Of a stretch of 39,816 nt of DNA, positions 17,675 to 26,709 are shown one piece after another. A model generated the notes under the pieces. The model was not told where the DNA came from. It was given only the letters and a program-made list of their open reading frames with translations, and made no database searches. Made by a program: the position numbers and the translations under genes. Origin of the DNA: Pricia sp. (GTDB lineage Bacteria; Bacteroidota; Bacteroidia; Flavobacteriales; Flavobacteriaceae); contig JAGXIC010000017.1 of NCBI GenBank assembly GCA_024635875.1, positions 1 through 39,816 of the forward strand. The letters run 5' to 3'. Position 1 is the stretch's first letter. Every line of letters starts with the position of its first letter.

Positions 17675-18433
17675 TTACTGTATTTTACGAACTGTTGCCT
17701 CCCCTATAATTATACCTTTGTTGACCTTGGGATTTCCTTCATAAGTCACCGTGGCTTCTCCAAAAGCGGTAACTTTTAGGTCGTCAGTTACTTTCAGGCG
17801 ATAACTACCTTCTCCGTAGGCAATTATCTTGGCAGACTTACTGTCAACACCCAAGGTGTTGATCTTGGTTTCTCCATAAGCCGTAATCTTATGTCGCCCG
17901 ATGTTACCTTCTTGAATCTCTAGATAACTTGCACCGTAAATCGTGGTCTTTAAATGGCCAAGGTCGACTTTGTCGAGATATACTTGGGACGCACCATAAA
18001 TCGTCAAGTTGAACTTTGTAGCCTCCAACGCGCTTTTACATACAATTTTTTCCTCGCCGCGTAGGGAAAGTTCTTTCAGCTGTTTATAGGTCACGGTCGC
18101 CTTTACCACCGTTCCACTATAAATGGATTTCCGTTGTTCGTACCCGTTTTCGTTGGTTTTTTCACTTTTGGTCACATCCCTGGCACCATCGAGATAGATG
18201 CGAAGCGTCTTACCGTTGACCTCTATATTGATGTTATCTTCTGGTTCTGTACTACTTTCTACGGACACGCTTTCGGAATTATCCTGCTGGAAGACTACCT
18301 GTATGTGTGGACTTACGATGACCTTGTCGAAGGTATCGACATTTGTGGTCTTTATTTGGGCGAAACTGGTTTGGATGGCCGAGAAGGCTAATAGAATTGT
18401 GAAAATGGTTTTTGTATTTATTTTTCTTTTCAT
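17675..18433 (-). CDS. Head-GIN domain (DUF2807) putative auto-transporter adhesin
   Basis: 252 residues. The signal peptide spans residues 1-25 (MKRKINTKTIFTILLAFSAI...FA). The remainder is a head-GIN/DUF2807 domain with strand-turn repeats every ~20 residues: LTIYGASQVYLDKVD, TTIYGASYLEIQEGN, ITAYGETKINTLG, IIAYGEGSYRLK, VTAFGEATVTYEG and IIIGEATVRKIQ. Regular G-A/E-[ST] turns suggest a right-handed beta-helix in the periplasm or on the cell surface. It lies between two permease genes on the same strand with <160 bp to either side, so it is probably co-expressed with the ABC array. Whether it is a cargo, a periplasmic partner or a passenger is unknown. Confidence 0.87.
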   Translation of the reverse strand: MKRKINTKTIFTILLAFSAIQTSFAQIKTTNVDTFDKVIVSPHIQVVFQQDNSESVSVESSTEPEDNINIEVNGKTLRIYLDGARDVTKSEKTNENGYEQRKSIYSGTVVKATVTYKQLKELSLRGEEKIVCKSALEATKFNLTIYGASQVYLDKVDLGHLKTTIYGASYLEIQEGNIGRHKITAYGETKINTLGVDSKSAKIIAYGEGSYRLKVTDDLKVTAFGEATVTYEGNPKVNKGIIIGEATVRKIQ

Positions 18434-18499
18434 CGTTGTTGTTTTATGTTTTATCCGGTTAAAATCTTACTGATTTAATTGAACATTCTACCTCCGAAA

Positions 18500-18564
18500 G
18501 TCCCCTCCCCGGCCCATGCATCCCTATCGCTGGTCGGATGCAAGTGGGGAGTTAGAGGGGGGAC
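18500..18564. repeat. Short inverted-repeat intergenic element abutting permease stop
   Basis: It starts gtcccctcccc and ends gttagaggggggac, 3 bp before the permease stop at 18568. An internal arm pair gcatcc/ggatgc is shared in part with the copy at 8421. It is a compact (~65 bp) member of the family seen at 5841, 8421 and 15048. Confidence 0.7.
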
Positions 18565-18567
18565 TTT

Positions 18568-20964
18568 TCACTCTCTCCGTAAACTTTCCACAGGATTCGT
18601 CATAGCCGCTTTTATGGCCTGGTAGCTTATGGTAATCAAGGCGATTGCAACTGCAATGCCTCCGGATAGCACGAACATCCACCACTTCACATCTATACGG
18701 TAGGCGAAATTTTGTAGCCACCGGTCCATGGCGACCCAGGCAATGGGAATGGCAATCAGGGCCGCGATGGCCACCAATCGACCAAAATCCTTGCTCAACA
18801 TTAGCGTTACAGAGGTTATCGATGCTCCCAGTACTTTTCGTACGCCTATTTCCTTTCTGCGCTGTGCGGTCATAAAGATGACGAGCCCTAACAGCCCGAG
18901 GCAGCTGATGATAAAGGCCAGAATGGTAAAAATCACCGACAGTTTTTCCTGTTTTTGCTCGGCCACATATTGCCGGTCAAAATTGTCGTCTAGAAAATGG
19001 ACGTCCACTTGATTCTCGGGGTCGAATTTGTCGAAGGTGTTTTTTAGAAATGCGATACCGGCCTCGGCACGGCCTTTCGCGATCCGTACGTAGAGATTGT
19101 CCCGCTCCCCGTCTTCCGGGGGCAACAGTAGTACCATGGGCTCGATTTTACGCAGCAGCGAAGTGGAATGAAAATCCTTGACCACACCGATTATCTTTCG
19201 GTGGATCGTGCTGTCGTTTTCTGTGTTATATTGGACTCTTTTTCCGATGGCATCCGTATAGCCCAGCGATTTCATCTGGGTCTCGTTGATGAGAACGGCA
19301 TCGGCCGCATCCGTTGACATATCCTTTGAAAAATTCCTTCCCTGTACCAATCCCATTCCGTTGGTCGATATAAAATCAGTATCCACATAAAAGAAACTTG
19401 CCATTTGGGGCGTTGTTTGTATTTTTCCGTCCACCTCAAAATTGAAACCATATTTGCCGATGTAGTCGTTACCAATGGGATTGCCCGCCGTGGCCGCAGC
19501 TTCGATCAATGGACTTTGCAACAATGCTTGTTTTAAGGCCGGTATTTTGCTGCGCAATTCCATATTGTCGATATGGGATATCAGTATCTGTTCTTTCTCG
19601 AAGCCCAGATCTTTTAGGGATACGAACTGCATTTGCCTGTAAATAATGTAGGACCCGCTTATCAGGCAGACCGTGATAACAAACTGTAGTACGACCAGGG
19701 ATTTGCGGAAGACAACGCTCGTGCGCATATTCCCCAACTGGCCTTGCAGCGAGGGAATCATTTTAAACCGGGACAAGAATAGGGCGGGATAACTACCGCT
19801 GAGGATTCCCGTCAAAAAGGTGAAAATGATGATTGACGCCACGGTGTTTGCGATGCCAAAATGCCAAAGGTTCAAATCCTTTTCGGCGAGCCGATTAAAC
19901 ATGGGCAATGCCAATTGGACCAGAAAACAGGCAATCATAGCAGCGATAAAAGTAACGAGCAATGCTTCGAGCATAAACAGGCCTATCAGCTGTTTTTTTC
20001 CCGAGCCCACCACTTTCCGTATCCCGATTTCCTTGAGCCGTAGGGTGGCGCGGGCCGTGGAAAGGTTCATGTAATTGATGACCGCGATCAACAACACGAG
20101 CAGGCCGATCACGATAAACAGGTACACTCGACCGATGCTTCCGTTGCCGCCCATCTCATAGTCCAGATCGGAATGCAAATGGATAGCGGTCAGCGGCTGC
20201 AGTTCCATCCGGAAATCGGTAACATCCATTCGTTGGGCGATGTCTTTTTCAAGGGGAGCCAGCTTATTTTTGAGCGATGTTATATGCGTTCCTTTTTTTA
20301 ATAGGATGTAGGTATACAGGAAGATATCGTCCCAATTTTCACTTTTTAGGTCCTCCTTTTCAAAGGAACGGATTCCGCTGAACTGTAGATGCGAATTCTG
20401 TGGCATATCCCGTATAACACCGGTTACCTTGACCGGATTTTTTCCGCTGCCGAAACCTATAATCCTGTTGATGGCAAGGGACGCATCCCCAAAAATGGTA
20501 CCGGCCAGGCTTTCCGTAACAACAATGCATCCCGGCTCGGCCAAAGCGGTATTCGCATCGCCGTATAAAAAGGGATGGTCGAACAATGTAAAGAAGGAAC
20601 TTTCCGCGTAACAGATATCATCCTGTTTAATGGTTTTTTCGTCGTAGTGCATTACATCGCCGGCCTCGATACCGATACGTACGGCCTCTTCCACTTCGGG
20701 AAAGTCATTTTTTAAAACGGTCGCATAGGGTGGGGAGGTCAGTGCCAGATCAAATTTTCCACCGTCCCAGTTCGCATGCTGCGCGACCCGGTAGATACGT
20801 GGCGCATCGGAAAACGATCGGTCATAGCTGAGTTCATCGGCCACATACAGGGCGATCAACCAAAAGGCCGCCAGCCCGATGGCGATACCTCCGATATTCA
20901 GAAGGCTGTAGCCCTTATGGTGTTTTATGTTGCGCCAGGCGATTTTTAGGTTGTTTTTAAGCAT
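18568..20964 (-). CDS. FtsX/MacB-type ABC transporter permease
   Basis: 798 residues, starting MLKNNLKIAWRNIKHHKGYS. TM1 is in IGGIAIGLAAFWLIALYV. The first FtsX block carries VINYMNLSTARATLRLKEIG then IRKVVGSGKKQLIG, the middle helix is LQFVITVCLISGSYIIYRQM, and the second FtsX block has AQRRKEIGVRKVLGASITSV, ending NPVESLRRE. The large periplasmic domains lie between TM1 and TM2 and between the middle helix and the second FtsX block, the usual MacB_PCD arrangement. Upstream is the 21040-23463 permease (75 bp) and downstream the head-GIN gene. It has slightly higher GC than the neighbouring intact permeases, judged by eye. The substrate is unknown. Confidence 0.92.
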   Translation of the reverse strand: MLKNNLKIAWRNIKHHKGYSLLNIGGIAIGLAAFWLIALYVADELSYDRSFSDAPRIYRVAQHANWDGGKFDLALTSPPYATVLKNDFPEVEEAVRIGIEAGDVMHYDEKTIKQDDICYAESSFFTLFDHPFLYGDANTALAEPGCIVVTESLAGTIFGDASLAINRIIGFGSGKNPVKVTGVIRDMPQNSHLQFSGIRSFEKEDLKSENWDDIFLYTYILLKKGTHITSLKNKLAPLEKDIAQRMDVTDFRMELQPLTAIHLHSDLDYEMGGNGSIGRVYLFIVIGLLVLLIAVINYMNLSTARATLRLKEIGIRKVVGSGKKQLIGLFMLEALLVTFIAAMIACFLVQLALPMFNRLAEKDLNLWHFGIANTVASIIIFTFLTGILSGSYPALFLSRFKMIPSLQGQLGNMRTSVVFRKSLVVLQFVITVCLISGSYIIYRQMQFVSLKDLGFEKEQILISHIDNMELRSKIPALKQALLQSPLIEAAATAGNPIGNDYIGKYGFNFEVDGKIQTTPQMASFFYVDTDFISTNGMGLVQGRNFSKDMSTDAADAVLINETQMKSLGYTDAIGKRVQYNTENDSTIHRKIIGVVKDFHSTSLLRKIEPMVLLLPPEDGERDNLYVRIAKGRAEAGIAFLKNTFDKFDPENQVDVHFLDDNFDRQYVAEQKQEKLSVIFTILAFIISCLGLLGLVIFMTAQRRKEIGVRKVLGASITSVTLMLSKDFGRLVAIAALIAIPIAWVAMDRWLQNFAYRIDVKWWMFVLSGGIAVAIALITISYQAIKAAMTNPVESLRRE

Positions 20965-20981
20965 ATTTAACGTTTTTTGTC

Positions 20982-21001
20982 ATTCCCGCTAAGGCGGGAA
21001 T
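20982..21001. repeat. attcccgctaaggcgggaat hairpin repeat
   Basis: An 8-bp GC-rich stem (attcccgc / gcgggaat), about 17 nt upstream of the permease start at 20964 on the minus strand, the same relative placement as at 14948 and 17609. Confidence 0.75.
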
Positions 21002-21039
21002 CTCTCCAATTAAATCACCAAGTTTCTTCAACATACCAT

Positions 21040-23463
21040 TTATTCCGTACGCAGGCTTTTTGCAGGATTGATCGTTGCTGCCTTGAACGATTGAAAACTG
21101 ACGGTAAGCAGTGTCAATACCAAGCAGGAAAAACCTGCAAACCCGATGGTCCACCACGCAAAATCAATACGGTAAGCAAACCCGGAAAGCCACCTATCCA
21201 GTAAATACCAAGAAATCGGTGCCGCTATCAGCAGACCGATCAACACCAATCTTACAAAATCTTGAGACAGAAGATATAGTAGTTGCGGCACGCTGGAGCC
21301 CAAGACTTTTCGAATCCCGATTTCCTTCGTTCTACTACTTGCTATAAAGGCGCTTGTAGCAAATAGCCCCATACAGGCCAGAAACACCACGATTACGGAA
21401 AAGAAGTTCAAAAGCTTGAAATGTTCCAAATCGGTTTCAAAAAAGCGGGAAAACTTATCATCCAGAATATTCAACTCCATGGGCGTGACGGGATCGAAGG
21501 AATCATTGACACCTTCGAGTGCCGCAAGAGTCGTTGACCAGTCGGATGTTTTGATTCGCAGGGTATAATAATCGATGGAATGTATCGGATTGTTCCAATT
21601 GGCAATAATCAAGGGTTTGATATCGGTCCGAAAATCCTCTATCTGAAAATCTTCGATCAGACCACTAATCTGGACCTGAAAAGGCTCGGGTAAGGGTTCA
21701 CTGCTTCCTCCAAAATTCACGTTAGGTACTTCTACATACTGGCCAACGGGGCTATCAAGGCCCAAAGCCAAAGCCGCCGCTTTGTTGATAAGTACTTTGG
21801 TGCTGTCGGAAGCTGTGCCCGCGAAATTGGTGCCTTCCAAAAGTTTGATATCGTATGCTTTTAAAAAGTCCTTATCGGCACCCATAAAAAGCATATCCTT
21901 GGATGCATTGCTAGCTTGTCCGTTCCGTTTCACTTTGGCTAGAGGAATATTTTTCCATTCCCCGGGAACCCTCGAGCTCACGCTAATGGCCTCCACTTCC
22001 GGAATGCGTAAAAATTCGCTTTTTATCGCCTGAAACTGTCCCCGTAAAATCCCACTATTGATATCGACTGTCGCCAGCCCTTCCTTTTCAAAGCCCAGTT
22101 CCCTGTTCTTCAAAAATTCCATTTGTCCATTGAACACTAAGGAAGCCGTAAGAAATGTAATGACCGCAACGAACTGAAAGGTTAGCATTACTCTTCTAAA
22201 AGGAAGTTTCGAACCCCCGGAGATCGTATCTTTCAATGAGGACGATACGCCCGTTCGCATAATTGCCCAAAATGGATAGGCTACGGATAAAAGTCCTAAA
22301 ACAAGACCCGTAATTAGTACCAGCAACATTTCCCCGAAAGGTATTTGCGTCAAATTTAATGTGGTGCTGAACCATTTTTGAACCATGGGTTGTAACATCC
22401 ATAGTAATGCGTAAGCCAATGTCATTGAAACGGAAATCAGCAAAAGACTTTCGGACAAAAATTGCCGTAATAAATGGGACTTGCTCGCTCCGACAATTTG
22501 GCGAAGTGCAATTTCCTTGAATCGGTCGATAAAGGCAATGTTCAACAGGCCGGCATAATTGAAACAGGCCACTAGAAGAATTATAATAGCTATCCAGAAA
22601 AATAGGTTGACATAAAGCGCATTGCCTTTGGCCTTGTTCATCTCGCCCTCGACTTCGTTTTCATATAAGTGGATGTCCTGAACAGGTTGTACGGTGAACG
22701 TGCTACTGAACTGTTGATCCGTGGGATAGTTCTCCTTGGTCAGTGCGGTAATCTTTTCTCCCAACTTTCCCATTTCAGTACCCGGAACAAGTTTGAAATA
22801 GGTGATTAATTGGTTATTCGTCCAGTTGGATGCCATAAACCCATCATACCAATCGAAAGCTTCCGAAGCCATTTGATGGCTGATGAACACTATGTTTTCC
22901 AAATGGGAATTTTCTGGAAAATCGTCCAAAACACCGACTACGGAATACTGTTCTTCTCCCATTTTTAATAATTTGCCCAAAGCCGGTTCTTTTCCGAAAT
23001 AAAGTTTTTTGGTCGATTTGGTCAAGATGATACCATTGGGGTTTTCCGACAAGGCGTCAACAGTACCTTCAAGTACCGGAAAATCGAAAACCTTTAAAAA
23101 ATTATCGTCCAAAATGGCCATCTCTTGATGGGTTATGGTCTCTGGATCGTTTCCGACATTGGTACGCCCCATATAAAAAATCTGGGTCTGGTTTTCGATT
23201 TCGTCGAACATTCTTCCTGACTCGATTCCCACTTTTGGTGGCGTCTGGGCCATTTCATGCACCGTACCGTTTTCATCGGTAGTCTTCTGTAGCAGCCGAT
23301 AAACCCCTTCTTGATCTTTATCAAAAGAAGTTTCCTTTAAGACATAAGCGTTTAACAGAAAAAAACAAAAGAAGCCCAGCGTTAGCCCAAGTATATTGAC
23401 TATCGCAAACGATGGATGACCTTTTAAATATCTGAACGCAACTTTGAAGTGGTTTTTTAACAT
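21040..23463 (-). CDS. FtsX/MacB-type ABC transporter permease, divergent first FtsX loop
   Basis: 807 residues, starting MLKNHFKVAFRYLKGHPSFA. TM1 is in ILGLTLGFFCFFLLNAYVL. The first FtsX block reads LLVACFNYAGLLNIAFIDRF then KEIALRQIVGASKSHLL, where sister copies have N-[FY]-[MI]-N-L-[SN]-TA and GIRKTLG, so this half is the most derived of the set. The middle helix lies in FQFVAVITFLTASLVF. The second FtsX block is canonical (SRTKEIGIRKVLGSSVPQ), ending NPAKSLRTE. It lies 25 bp downstream of the interrupted permease and upstream of the 18568-20964 permease. By family it is an inner-membrane mechanotransmission permease working with a small MacB-like ATPase; cargo unknown. Confidence 0.9.
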   Translation of the reverse strand: MLKNHFKVAFRYLKGHPSFAIVNILGLTLGFFCFFLLNAYVLKETSFDKDQEGVYRLLQKTTDENGTVHEMAQTPPKVGIESGRMFDEIENQTQIFYMGRTNVGNDPETITHQEMAILDDNFLKVFDFPVLEGTVDALSENPNGIILTKSTKKLYFGKEPALGKLLKMGEEQYSVVGVLDDFPENSHLENIVFISHQMASEAFDWYDGFMASNWTNNQLITYFKLVPGTEMGKLGEKITALTKENYPTDQQFSSTFTVQPVQDIHLYENEVEGEMNKAKGNALYVNLFFWIAIIILLVACFNYAGLLNIAFIDRFKEIALRQIVGASKSHLLRQFLSESLLLISVSMTLAYALLWMLQPMVQKWFSTTLNLTQIPFGEMLLVLITGLVLGLLSVAYPFWAIMRTGVSSSLKDTISGGSKLPFRRVMLTFQFVAVITFLTASLVFNGQMEFLKNRELGFEKEGLATVDINSGILRGQFQAIKSEFLRIPEVEAISVSSRVPGEWKNIPLAKVKRNGQASNASKDMLFMGADKDFLKAYDIKLLEGTNFAGTASDSTKVLINKAAALALGLDSPVGQYVEVPNVNFGGSSEPLPEPFQVQISGLIEDFQIEDFRTDIKPLIIANWNNPIHSIDYYTLRIKTSDWSTTLAALEGVNDSFDPVTPMELNILDDKFSRFFETDLEHFKLLNFFSVIVVFLACMGLFATSAFIASSRTKEIGIRKVLGSSVPQLLYLLSQDFVRLVLIGLLIAAPISWYLLDRWLSGFAYRIDFAWWTIGFAGFSCLVLTLLTVSFQSFKAATINPAKSLRTE

Positions 23464-23488
23464 TTTTATTTCTTTTTTGATTGATGAT

Positions 23489-25888
23489 TTACTCCGTACG
23501 CAAACTTTTTACCGGATTCGCATTCGCCGCCTTGATGGCCTGAAAGCTTACCGTTAAAATCGTTATTGCCAATGCCCCGACAACGGCTAGTGCAAAAATC
23601 CACCAGGATAGTATGACCCGATACGGATAATCCTGTAACCAGCCGTTCATCACGAAATACGAAATGGGAATCGCAATAAAGCAAGAGATAACGACCAATT
23701 TTAAAAAGTCTTTAGACAGCATATTCCACACATTGAAAACAGAGGCCCCCAGAACCTTGCGCACACCAATTTCCTTGGTGCGTTGTTCCGCGACAAAAGA
23801 GGTGAGCCCGAACAGGCCGAGACAGCTGATCAGAATGGCCAGGGCCGTGAAAATACCGGATAACGTACCGATACGTTCTTCGGCCGCGAATTTTTCGCCG
23901 TATTCTTCATCCACAAAATCATATTAAAAGGGAAGATCTGGAAAGTGTGCCTTGAACACCCTTTCAATTACAGCCAAGTTTTGGTTTGCGCTTTGATTCG
24001 GATTCAACCGCAGATTATAAAAACTCGCGTTTCCGCTTTTATCAAAAACGTAGATCCCTTGTTTTACTGGTTCGTAAGGAGATTGGGTAATCATATCTTC
24101 CACCACACCGATGATCTTTAAAGGGTCATTGGGATTTTCTTCGTCATCATCTTTTAAGAACTTGCCGATAGGGTCTGTAAGCCCCATATATTTTAAAGCC
24201 GTTTGGTTGATTAGCACGGCATTGGAATCTGTTGCAAATTTCCTTGAAAAATCCCTCCCCTGCACTATTTTCAAGTTCAGCGATTGGGCATATTCGGGGG
24301 TAACCTCTGTCCAGGCCAAATCTTCTTGAAAGCCTTCGGGCTTGCCCTCCCAAATAAAACCACTACGGTTGGACCATATTTGCGTAGTAGGACTGCTGGA
24401 AGCGGACATTTCAACAACAGCGCCGGAGGCCAAAAACTCGTTGCGCATAAGATCATACTTTCCTTCGAAATCTTGGCTCATGGTCGGAATTTGTACCAAA
24501 CCCTCTTTATCATATCCGATCGGACGGTCTTTGGCATGGTTGATCTGCTGCACTACGATAACCGTTCCGATAATAAAGGCGACCGAGACCGTAAATTGGA
24601 CGACTACCAAAATTTTTCTTGGCAACCCTGCATATTTCCCGCCTCTAAAAGTTCCTTTCAATACGTCAACAGGCCGAAATGAAGATAGGTAAAGGGCGGG
24701 ATAGCTACCGGCCAACAACGAAGTAAACACGATAAAAACGAGTGAAATCAGCCAAAAATTTAAATTTCCCCAGGGAAAATCGATTTCTTTTCTAGACAGT
24801 TCGTTGAACCCGTTCAATGAAATCAGCACAATCACCATGGCCAATAAAAAGGCAAATGCCACTACCAAAAAAGATTCGCTCAAAAATTGATTGATCAGTT
24901 GACCTCTTTGTGAGCCTATGGTTTTTCTGATGCCAACTTCTTTGGCTCTTTTTTCGGATCGTGCGGTACTGAGATTCATGAAGTTGATACAGGCCAACAA
25001 CAGCACAAAGGCTCCAATAATCGCAAATAACCAAACATATTTTACCCTTCCTCCGGCCTGTTTTCCATTTTCAAAATTGCCGTATAAATACCATTCGTCC
25101 ATCGGAAAAAGAAACAATTGTGGGTTGAACTCGACCGAATTTTCGTTCAAGGTCTTCTTAACATCTTTGATGGTAGTGGTAACCCTATCCATTTTAGTAT
25201 TATCTGCAATTTGCACGAACATCTGAAATGAGTTATTGCCCCATTGATCAAAAGCATTTTTTATCCACTCCTGTGTTGTGATGTATTTTTCCCAGGGCAT
25301 TAGAAATTGGGCATCGTTGAAGGAGTTATTTATAGGAATGTCTTCATACATCGCGCTTACGATCATATCGTATTGGCTGTTGACCTTTATTACCTTGCCA
25401 ATCGGTGCTTCATCACCGAACAGGGCATCGGCGGCCGATTCTGAAAGCATGATGGAGTTGATTTCCCTTAGGCCATCCTTTTCGCCTTTGAGAATTTTTA
25501 GATCGAACATTTCAGGGCCCTCCCGCTGCATAAAATGGCCCGTTCTTGTAAGGCTCTTTTCCTTATAGTTAAGATATTGGGAATTATTCCATGAAGCCAT
25601 CACGAGATGTTTGAAGTTGTCAGCATAATCGTCCCGAAAGGCTTTTTCCAAAGGTCTGGGGATGGCCGGGCCTGTATCTGTTTGGCCATTAAACGTCTGC
25701 GATTGAAAGACCTGGGCTATTCGGTCCCGGTTTTCGAAGTAGTCGTTGTACGTCAGTTCGTCTTCGATCCAAAGTCCGATGATCAGGGTCACCGCCATGC
25801 CCAGGGCCAGCCCGCCTATATTGATAATCGAGTAGCCTTTGCTCCGCTTTAAATTGCGCCAAGCTATTTTTAAATAATTTTTGAACAT
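23489..25888 (-). pseudogene. FtsX/MacB-type permease interrupted by an in-frame TAA
   Basis: One frame runs from the ATG at 25888 (MFKNYLKIAWRNLKRSKGYS) to the stop at 23489, ending NPVKSLRTE like the intact paralogues. It is broken once by TAA at 23924-23926. The flanking residues read FPDLPF-stop-YDFVDEEYGEKF with no frame shift, so a single base change (most simply GAA to TAA) explains it. The first part (654 aa) keeps TM1, both periplasmic regions and the first FtsX block (KRAKEVGIRKTIGSQRGQ). The last 141+ residues carry the second FtsX block (EQRTKEIGVRKVLGASVFNV) and its membrane helices, without which the permease should not fold normally. It is the first permease after the ATPase gene. 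A recent inactivation, a sequencing error or readthrough are all possible. Confidence 0.85.
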
Positions 25889-25930
25889 GAGTAACGTTTT
25901 TTTGATTTGATTGATGAATAAACCCCCTTT

Positions 25931-26626
25931 TTACACCCGCACTTCCAGAGCCCGATTATGGCTCTCGGTAACAATTTGCCCGTCGAACAGATTGACCACC
26001 CGGTGGGCGAAATGCGAATCGTGGTCCGAGTGCGTCACCATCACAATGGTGGTACCTTCTTGGTTCAGTTCGGTGAGCAGGTTCATGACTTCAAGTCCGT
26101 TTTTGGAGTCTAGGTTGCCTGTGGGCTCATCCGCGAGAATCAGTTTGGGGTTGGTGACCACCGCCCGCGCGATGGCCACACGTTGTTGCTGTCCGCCTGA
26201 AAGCTGATGCGGGAAATGTTTTTCACGATGGGCGATTTTCATGCGCTCCAGCACCTTCATGACCTTTTCGCGGCGGCTGGTCTTGTTTTCCTTGAGATAA
26301 ATCAAAGGCAGCTCCACATTTTCGAAAACGGTCAATTCGTCAATTAGGTTAAAACTTTGGAAGACGAAGCCCAAGTTTCCCTTTCGTAGCTGGGTACGCT
26401 GACTTTCTTTAAGTCCCGCTACTTCATTGCCGGCGAAATTGTAGCTGCCTTCGGTGGGATTGTCGAGCATACCGATGATGTTCAGCAGCGTGGATTTCCC
26501 GCAGCCCGAAGGCCCCATAATGCCTACGAATTCGCCGTCCTCCACTTTAAGGTTGACCTTATTTAAAGCTAGGGTTTCGACTTCTTCTGTTTTAAAGCTC
26601 TTTTTTAGGTTTTGGATCTGTATCAT
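25931..26626 (-). CDS. ABC transporter ATP-binding protein (LolD/MacB-like)
   Basis: 231 residues, with all motifs canonical: Walker [10 protein letters not shown] (~res 38-46), Q-loop [17 protein letters not shown], signature [14 protein letters not shown], Walker [11 protein letters not shown]-loop NLDS and H-loop VTHSDHD. It is a cytoplasmic ATPase that would bind the coupling loops of FtsX-type permeases. It lies between the HlyD adaptor (upstream) and the interrupted permease (downstream) and is the only fully canonical ATPase in the array. It may therefore energise several of the permeases. Assignment to the MacB/LolD class is firm. Confidence 0.95.
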   Translation of the reverse strand: MIQIQNLKKSFKTEEVETLALNKVNLKVEDGEFVGIMGPSGCGKSTLLNIIGMLDNPTEGSYNFAGNEVAGLKESQRTQLRKGNLGFVFQSFNLIDELTVFENVELPLIYLKENKTSRREKVMKVLERMKIAHREKHFPHQLSGGQQQRVAIARAVVTNPKLILADEPTGNLDSKNGLEVMNLLTELNQEGTTIVMVTHSDHDSHFAHRVVNLFDGQIVTESHNRALEVRV

Positions 26627-26658
26627 ATTGGATTGATTTTAGTTGTTTTTATTTAAGG

Positions 26659-26703
26659 CATCTCGACTGCGCGTGTGCCGTGCATAATCGAGGTGCTCGA
26701 TAC
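26659..26703. repeat. REP-like sequence between HlyD and ATPase genes
   Basis: catctcgactgcgc is followed by its near inverse (tcgaggtgctcgat), giving an imperfect hairpin in the 83-bp gap. A related fragment, cctcgactccgct, sits inside the repeat at 17609. Low-confidence repeat family member. Confidence 0.4.
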
Positions 26704-26709
26704 GTTATT

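Noticed and set aside
23489-23914. Separate 141-residue gene starting at a GTG at 23914
   Set aside because: It is in the same frame as the upstream 654-residue part, and its start is an internal Val of the permease sequence (YDFVDEEY). It is the C-terminal piece of one interrupted permease.
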